Assembly: GCA_029263615.1 (NCBI GenBank) | Contig: JAJUFT010000021.1 | Location: 1-37,028 of the forward strand | Direction: 5' to 3' | Source: Alcaligenaceae bacterium | GTDB lineage: Bacteria; Pseudomonadota; Gammaproteobacteria; Burkholderiales; Burkholderiaceae_B | DNA: 37,028 nucleotides | Shown here: piece after piece, positions 33,360 to 37,028 of the stretch | Layout of the letters: each line of letters opens with the position of its first letter | Numbering within the stretch: position 1 is the stretch's first letter | Position numbers and translations under genes: made by a program | Notes under the pieces: generated by a model | The model's database searches: none | Told to the model about the DNA's origin: nothing | The model's input: only the letters and a program-made list of their open reading frames with translations

Positions 33360-34697
33360 TCACGCACGCCCCCGATGTCGTGCCACCGGAACAACCCCAT
33401 ACCGCATGTTATGCCACAGCAGCTGCAGAAAACCGGCCATGCAGACCGCATAAACCGCCAGCAGGGCCAGCCCGCCTGCCAGCAGCACCGGGACGGAGCT
33501 GCCGGTCATCACCTCGGTGAGGGTCACCGTACCCGCGACGGCATAGGGGAAAGCCCCCAGAAAGACATGGGCAAAGCCGGCCACGGCCACCAACCAGCCG
33601 CCGAACGCGCTGGCCACCAGCCCATTGAGCAGCCGCCGCGACAAGGCGGAGGGGTCTCCTGCGGCGCGGCGCAGGCGCCACCAGGTCCAGCCGGTCAACG
33701 CCAGGATGAGCAGGGTTCCCAATACCGCAATACGCAGTGACCAGAAGGTGGCCACCTGCGGCGGCGCCATGCCGGAAAACTGATCGAGCCCGCGATAACC
33801 GCCTCTGCGGTCGGAGGCCAGCAGACTGCCGCCCCGCCCCGCCCAACGCCATGCCCAGCGCTCGCGCTCCCCACTCGCGGAGGGTATGGAGACAATGGCC
33901 AGACTGGCCTCCGGACCCGATTCCCAATAGCCCAGTGCGGCGGCGGCCCGGGCCGGTTCATGCACGGCCAGCGCGCGTGCGGCGAAGAAGGCAAATATGG
34001 CCAGGACGAGCAGGGACAGCACCCCCTTGCGAACGGCATGGACGAAGACGCCTTTTTCGGGGTCTCCGAAGGGCCGCCAGAGCCCCTGCAAGGCAGAGAC
34101 GCCCGTCATGAACAGGGCGGAGGTCGCCAGCGCCATGAGCAGGAGCAGGCCGGCATACCAGGGGAAGGAGGGATTGAAAAAGACCTCCGTCCAGTCAGTC
34201 ACGATGTACTGCCCGTTTGCCAGGTAGGCGCCGGCGGGCGTGCGCATCCAGGAAAAGAGCATGACCGGCCAGATTGCTGCCACCGTGACCCCCAGGGCCA
34301 CCGCCACCACGACGGCGGCATGGGCTCGCTCGCTCATGTGGCGCTGCCCGAACAGCATCAGGCCGACGAAACAGGACTTGAACACGAACACGGAGAGCAC
34401 CGCCCCCGCCAGCATCGGGCTGGCCACATTGCCCACCCGCTCCATGAGCGTGGGCCAGAGGCTGCCGAACTGGATCATGACCGGGACGGCCCCGGCGAAT
34501 GCGACGATGAAGGCCAGGGCAAAGACCCGCACCCAGAAGCGATACGCCTGCAGCCAGCGATCGGCGCCGCCCAGGGCGCGCAGGCGGAATACGACCAGCG
34601 ACCAGGCCAACCCGATCTCCAGCAGGAGAAAGAGCAGCATGAAGGCCAGGCTCAGGAAAAACTGAGTCTGCGAGATCCAGAGCGCCAAGTGGGTCAT
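33360..34697 (-). CDS. Divergent cytochrome bd subunit I (CydA-like) lacking the known haem ligands
   Basis: A 445-residue membrane protein that aligns with CydA: ISQTQFFLSLAF (8-19) with LSRLQFALTAMY, QFGSLW (76-81) with QFGTNW, FVGLMLFG (110-117), a shortened Q-loop HEPARAAAALGYWES (246-260) with QPxKxAAxEgxWET, and GAFPY (381-385) with GRQPW. By hand alignment the critical E. coli residues are all changed: H19 to Met20, E99 to Ala99, E107 to Lys107, H186 to Leu184, M393 to Ala324, E445 to Phe379, R448 to Ala382, and E257 to Leu. It therefore should not bind haems b558, b595 and d in the known way. The start is ATG 34697. The frame remains open far upstream, but that part is only antisense to glnS. 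A normal cydB follows. Confidence 0.8.
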   Translation of the reverse strand: MTHLALWISQTQFFLSLAFMLLFLLLEIGLAWSLVVFRLRALGGADRWLQAYRFWVRVFALAFIVAFAGAVPVMIQFGSLWPTLMERVGNVASPMLAGAVLSVFVFKSCFVGLMLFGQRHMSERAHAAVVVAVALGVTVAAIWPVMLFSWMRTPAGAYLANGQYIVTDWTEVFFNPSFPWYAGLLLLMALATSALFMTGVSALQGLWRPFGDPEKGVFVHAVRKGVLSLLVLAIFAFFAARALAVHEPARAAAALGYWESGPEASLAIVSIPSASGERERWAWRWAGRGGSLLASDRRGGYRGLDQFSGMAPPQVATFWSLRIAVLGTLLILALTGWTWWRLRRAAGDPSALSRRLLNGLVASAFGGWLVAVAGFAHVFLGAFPYAVAGTVTLTEVMTGSSVPVLLAGGLALLAVYAVCMAGFLQLLWHNMRYGVVPVARHRGRA

Positions 34698-34708
34698 AAT
34701 GGCCGCAG

Positions 34709-34734
34709 TGTATAGCGTCAGGCCGCGTCCTGAC
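34709..34734 (-). promoter_or_regulatory. CydA-like gene promoter region with an 18-bp dyad
   Basis: On the minus strand TATACA (34714-34709) lies 11 bases before the start codon, again a very short leader. Just upstream, GTCAGG-N6-CCTGAC (34717-34734) is a perfect 6-bp inverted repeat covering the spacer. It does not resemble an FNR/ANR box (TTGAT-N4-ATCAA). The regulator is unknown. Confidence 0.4.
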
Positions 34735-34741
34735 CATGCTC

Positions 34742-34771
34742 CCGGGCAAAGCGTCCGGGCAAAGCTTGACG
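34742..34771 (+). promoter_or_regulatory. Direct repeat and -35 element upstream of glnS
   Basis: CCGGGCAAAGC occurs twice (34742-34752 and 34755-34765), period 13, immediately followed by TTGACG (34766-34771), a good -35. With 16-17 bases spacing the -10 would be TACTTT, a weak match. The repeat is well placed for an upstream-binding regulator of glnS or of the divergent CydA-like gene. Confidence 0.4.
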
Positions 34772-34832
34772 AACGTGGCAAAATGCTTACTTTCGCATTT
34801 CTCTCATCTTTATCGTATCGGCGTCTTCCTGT

Positions 34833-36599
34833 ATGAGTTCTGTACCCAGCCCGGGCGCGGTTTCCAACTTTCTGCGCACCATTATTGAAAAAGATCTGGC
34901 TGAAGGCCGCCATGCGCAAAAACTCTGGGCGGGCCGCCCGGGGCCCGCATCCGTGCAGCGGCAGGGCAAGCCCGACCTTGCCCGGATCCGCACGCGCTTT
35001 CCGCCGGAACCGAACGGCTATCTGCATATCGGCCATGCCAAGAGCATCTGCCTGAACTTCGGGCTCGCCCAGGATTACCAGGGCGCCTGCCACCTGCGGT
35101 TCGACGACACCAATCCCGAAAAGGAAGAGCAGGAATACGTCGACGCCATCATCGACATGGTGAAGTGGCTCGGGTTCGACTGGCACTTCGGCGACGAAGA
35201 AAACCTTTACTTCGCCAGCGACTACTTCGGCTACATGTACGAGTTCGCCGAGGCGCTGGTGAAGGCCGGCCATGCCTACGTTGACGAACAGAGCCCCGAA
35301 GAGATCCGCGCCACGCGCGGCACGCTCACCGAGCCCGGCACCGATTCGCCCTGGCGTGATCGCCCGGCAGAGGAATCGCTCGCCCTGCTTCGCGAGATGC
35401 GCGACGGCAAGCACCCGGACGGCAGCCTGTGCCTGCGCGCCCGCATCGACATGGCCTCGCCCAACATCAACCTGCGTGACCCGGTGCTCTATCGCATCCG
35501 CCATGTGCCGCATCACCGTACGGGCGACAAATGGTGCATCTACCCGATGTATTCCTGGGCCCACCCAGTTGAAGATGCCCTGGAAGGCATCACGCACAGC
35601 ATCTGCACCCTGGAATTCGAGGATCAGCGTCCGTTCTACAACTGGATTCTCGAACGCCTGGCGGAGCTGGACATGCTCACGGAGCCGCTGCCGCAACAGT
35701 ACGAGTTCGCCCGCCTCAACCTGAGTTACGTCGTCACCAGCAAGCGCAAGCTGCTGCAACTGGTGCGCGACGGCCACGTCACGGGCTGGGACGACCCTCG
35801 CCTGCCCACGCTGGCCGGCCTGCGTCGCCGCGGTTACACACCCGGCGCCATCCGGCTGTTCTGTGAACGTCTGGGCGTCACCAAGTCCGATTCCCGCATC
35901 GACTACAGCGTGCTTGAACAGGCGCTGCGCGACGACCTCGATCCGGTTGCACCGCGTGCCGTCGCCGTGCTCGACCCGCTCAAGCTCGTCATCACCAACT
36001 ACCCGGAAGGCCAGAGTGAACCCTGCGAGGCGCCGGCCAACCCGCACGACCCTGATGCCGGCGTGCGCCGTTTCACCTTCGGACGCGAGCTCTGGATCGA
36101 ACGCGACGACTTCCGCGAAGAGCCGCCCAAAAAGTACTTCCGCCTCTTCCCGGGCAACAAGGTTCGCCTCAAGTACGGCTACATCGTTGAATGCACGGGC
36201 TTCGTCAAGAACGAGGCGGGTGAAGTCGTCGAGGTCCACGCCGAATATCTGCCCGACACCAAGAGCGGGACGCCCGGCGCGGATTCGGTCAAGGTCAAGG
36301 GCAACATCACCTGGGTGAATGCAGCCGAAGCGGTCAAGGCCGAGATCCGTCTCTACGACCGGCTCTTCCTCGACCCGCATCCCGACGCCGGCGACAAGGA
36401 CTTCATCGCCGCGCTGAACCCGGATTCCTGCACCGTGGTGGAAGCCTGGCTCGAACCCGGCACGCGGGCAGAACCCGGCACCACCTGGCAGTTCGAGCGT
36501 CTGGGCTACTTCACCGCCGATCGCGAAGAGTCCACGGTCGAACGGCCGGTGATCAATCGCAGCACCACGCTCAGGGATTCATGGGGCAAGCAAAAGTGA
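34833..36599 (+). CDS. glnS: Glutaminyl-tRNA synthetase
   Basis: A 588-residue class I synthetase that charges tRNA-Gln. The [19 protein letters not shown] block at 56-74 contains the HIGH motif (65-68). The KMSKS-equivalent reads [12 protein letters not shown], close to the VMSKR of E. coli GlnRS, and [17 protein letters not shown] is the GlnRS-specific block. The C-terminal anticodon-binding beta barrels include [19 protein letters not shown]. GlnRS rather than GluRS is shown by [18 protein letters not shown]. Its TGA (36597-36599) overlaps the GTG start of minC. Confidence 0.97.
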   Translation: MSSVPSPGAVSNFLRTIIEKDLAEGRHAQKLWAGRPGPASVQRQGKPDLARIRTRFPPEPNGYLHIGHAKSICLNFGLAQDYQGACHLRFDDTNPEKEEQEYVDAIIDMVKWLGFDWHFGDEENLYFASDYFGYMYEFAEALVKAGHAYVDEQSPEEIRATRGTLTEPGTDSPWRDRPAEESLALLREMRDGKHPDGSLCLRARIDMASPNINLRDPVLYRIRHVPHHRTGDKWCIYPMYSWAHPVEDALEGITHSICTLEFEDQRPFYNWILERLAELDMLTEPLPQQYEFARLNLSYVVTSKRKLLQLVRDGHVTGWDDPRLPTLAGLRRRGYTPGAIRLFCERLGVTKSDSRIDYSVLEQALRDDLDPVAPRAVAVLDPLKLVITNYPEGQSEPCEAPANPHDPDAGVRRFTFGRELWIERDDFREEPPKKYFRLFPGNKVRLKYGYIVECTGFVKNEAGEVVEVHAEYLPDTKSGTPGADSVKVKGNITWVNAAEAVKAEIRLYDRLFLDPHPDAGDKDFIAALNPDSCTVVEAWLEPGTRAEPGTTWQFERLGYFTADREESTVERPVINRSTTLRDSWGKQK

Positions 36600-37028
36600 G
36601 CCAATCCGCACCTTCCCGCAAGAGCGCGCAGGCGCTCGACTTCAAAAGCGCAACCCTGTACGCCATTCGTGTGGTGCTGCATGAAGCCGATACGAGCGCG
36701 CTGCTCGAAGCGCTGGCGCAGCGCATGCGCGACGCCGGCGCCTTCTTCGAGGGCGAACCCGTGGTCATCGACGCCAGCCGCATCGAGACGGTCATCGACT
36801 GGCCCGTGCTCGTCGAGGCCCTGCGCGAGCACAGCCTGCATCCGGTGGGGGTGGTGGCCGAAGGCGCCCAGCAAACGGCAGCAATCGCTGCCGGCCTGCC
36901 CTCGGTGGAGTTGGGCGGCGCACCCGTGCGTCCCCCCGCGTCCCCGACGGCCGAACACGAGGTGCCGGCCGCTGCCGTCACCCCGGAACGGCCTGCCGAA
37001 TCAACCGCAGAAGACGCCACCGGCACCG
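36596..37028 (+). CDS. minC: Septum-site determining protein MinC (N-terminal part, runs off window)
   Basis: The frame opens with GTG at 36596, overlapping the glnS stop by four bases, and is still open at the last base; 144 codons are visible. The translation begins [20 protein letters not shown] and continues with [28 protein letters not shown] and [19 protein letters not shown]. This is the MinC N-terminal domain that inhibits FtsZ assembly. An Ala/Pro-rich linker begins near residue 115. The C-terminal beta-helix that binds MinD would lie beyond the window. In related genera minD and minE follow. Confidence 0.9.
   Translation, partial: MSQSAPSRKSAQALDFKSATLYAIRVVLHEADTSALLEALAQRMRDAGAFFEGEPVVIDASRIETVIDWPVLVEALREHSLHPVGVVAEGAQQTAAIAAGLPSVELGGAPVRPPASPTAEHEVPAAAVTPERPAESTAEDATGT

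Noticed and set aside
34698-34832. FNR/ANR-type oxygen-response box upstream of the CydA-like gene
   Set aside because: Looked for TTGAT-N4-ATCAA on both strands. Nothing closer than scattered half-sites.
34698-36380. Long minus-strand open frame joined to the CydA-like gene, suggesting a 1006-residue fusion protein
   Set aside because: The upstream part is exactly antisense to glnS and has no protein-like features. The CydA-like homology and a promoter-like region begin at 34697.

Overview
This 37 kb window is a GC-rich, densely packed chromosomal segment of a betaproteobacterium, most likely order Burkholderiales and probably family Alcaligenaceae (Bordetella / Castellaniella / Pusillimonas type). 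The placement is an inference. It rests on the gene neighbourhoods (ubiH-dusB-fis-purH-ruvC-ruvA; aat-bpt-pyrD; glnS-minC), a Bug-type tripartite tricarboxylate transporter (TTT) solute-binding protein, a polyhydroxyalkanoate phasin, and an OmpR/EnvZ-type pair somewhat like Bordetella RisAS. I see no transposase, integrase, prophage, CRISPR array or plasmid gene. This is core genome with a few unusual local inventions.

Layout. 1-2.2 kb: the 5' part of a tRNA-Cys gene cut by the window edge, an apparently exported SAM-dependent methyltransferase, and a protein with a ParB/sulfiredoxin-like motif, all on the minus strand. 2.3-6.2 kb: a plus-strand run of an unknown protein, a zinc-ribbon Nudix hydrolase, the two N-degron aminoacyl transferases aat and bpt, and pyrD, closed by a strong two-way terminator. 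6.3-9.1 kb: a phasin with a near-consensus promoter and three TGC-N3-GCA sites, an orphan Bug protein, and an IclR regulator whose promoter carries a dyad. 9.2-12.7 kb: a CinA/MoaB-like protein coupled to an EI24/CysZ-like membrane protein, a thioredoxin-like protein, and the RNA helicase RhlE. 12.9-16.4 kb: the branched-chain amino acid exporter azlCD, divergent from ilvE, a zf-CHCC protein and a YheT-like hydrolase. 16.4-19.4 kb: a minus-strand transcription unit with a long structured 5' leader, then an orphan MgtC-C-terminus-like protein, a CtaG-type oxidase assembly protein and a BepA-like M48 protease.

19.6-27.2 kb is a housekeeping block (ubiH, dusB, fis, purH, ruvC, ruvA, ruvB). A PLP-dependent dehydratase on the opposite strand splits ruvA from ruvB. 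27.2-37 kb: recQ, an outer-membrane barrel gene head to head with a two-component system, a cytochrome-bd-like cydAB pair, glnS, and the start of minC, which runs off the window.

The most striking observation is the bd-type subunit I gene at 33360-34697. It aligns along its length with CydA, but every haem ligand and key channel residue I can place (E. coli H19, E99, E107, H186, M393, E445, R448) is replaced, while its CydB partner looks normal. Next in interest is the roughly 240-nt leader upstream of 19163. Its predicted fold sequesters the ribosome-binding site, and a four-codon upstream reading frame ends exactly on the sequestering strand.
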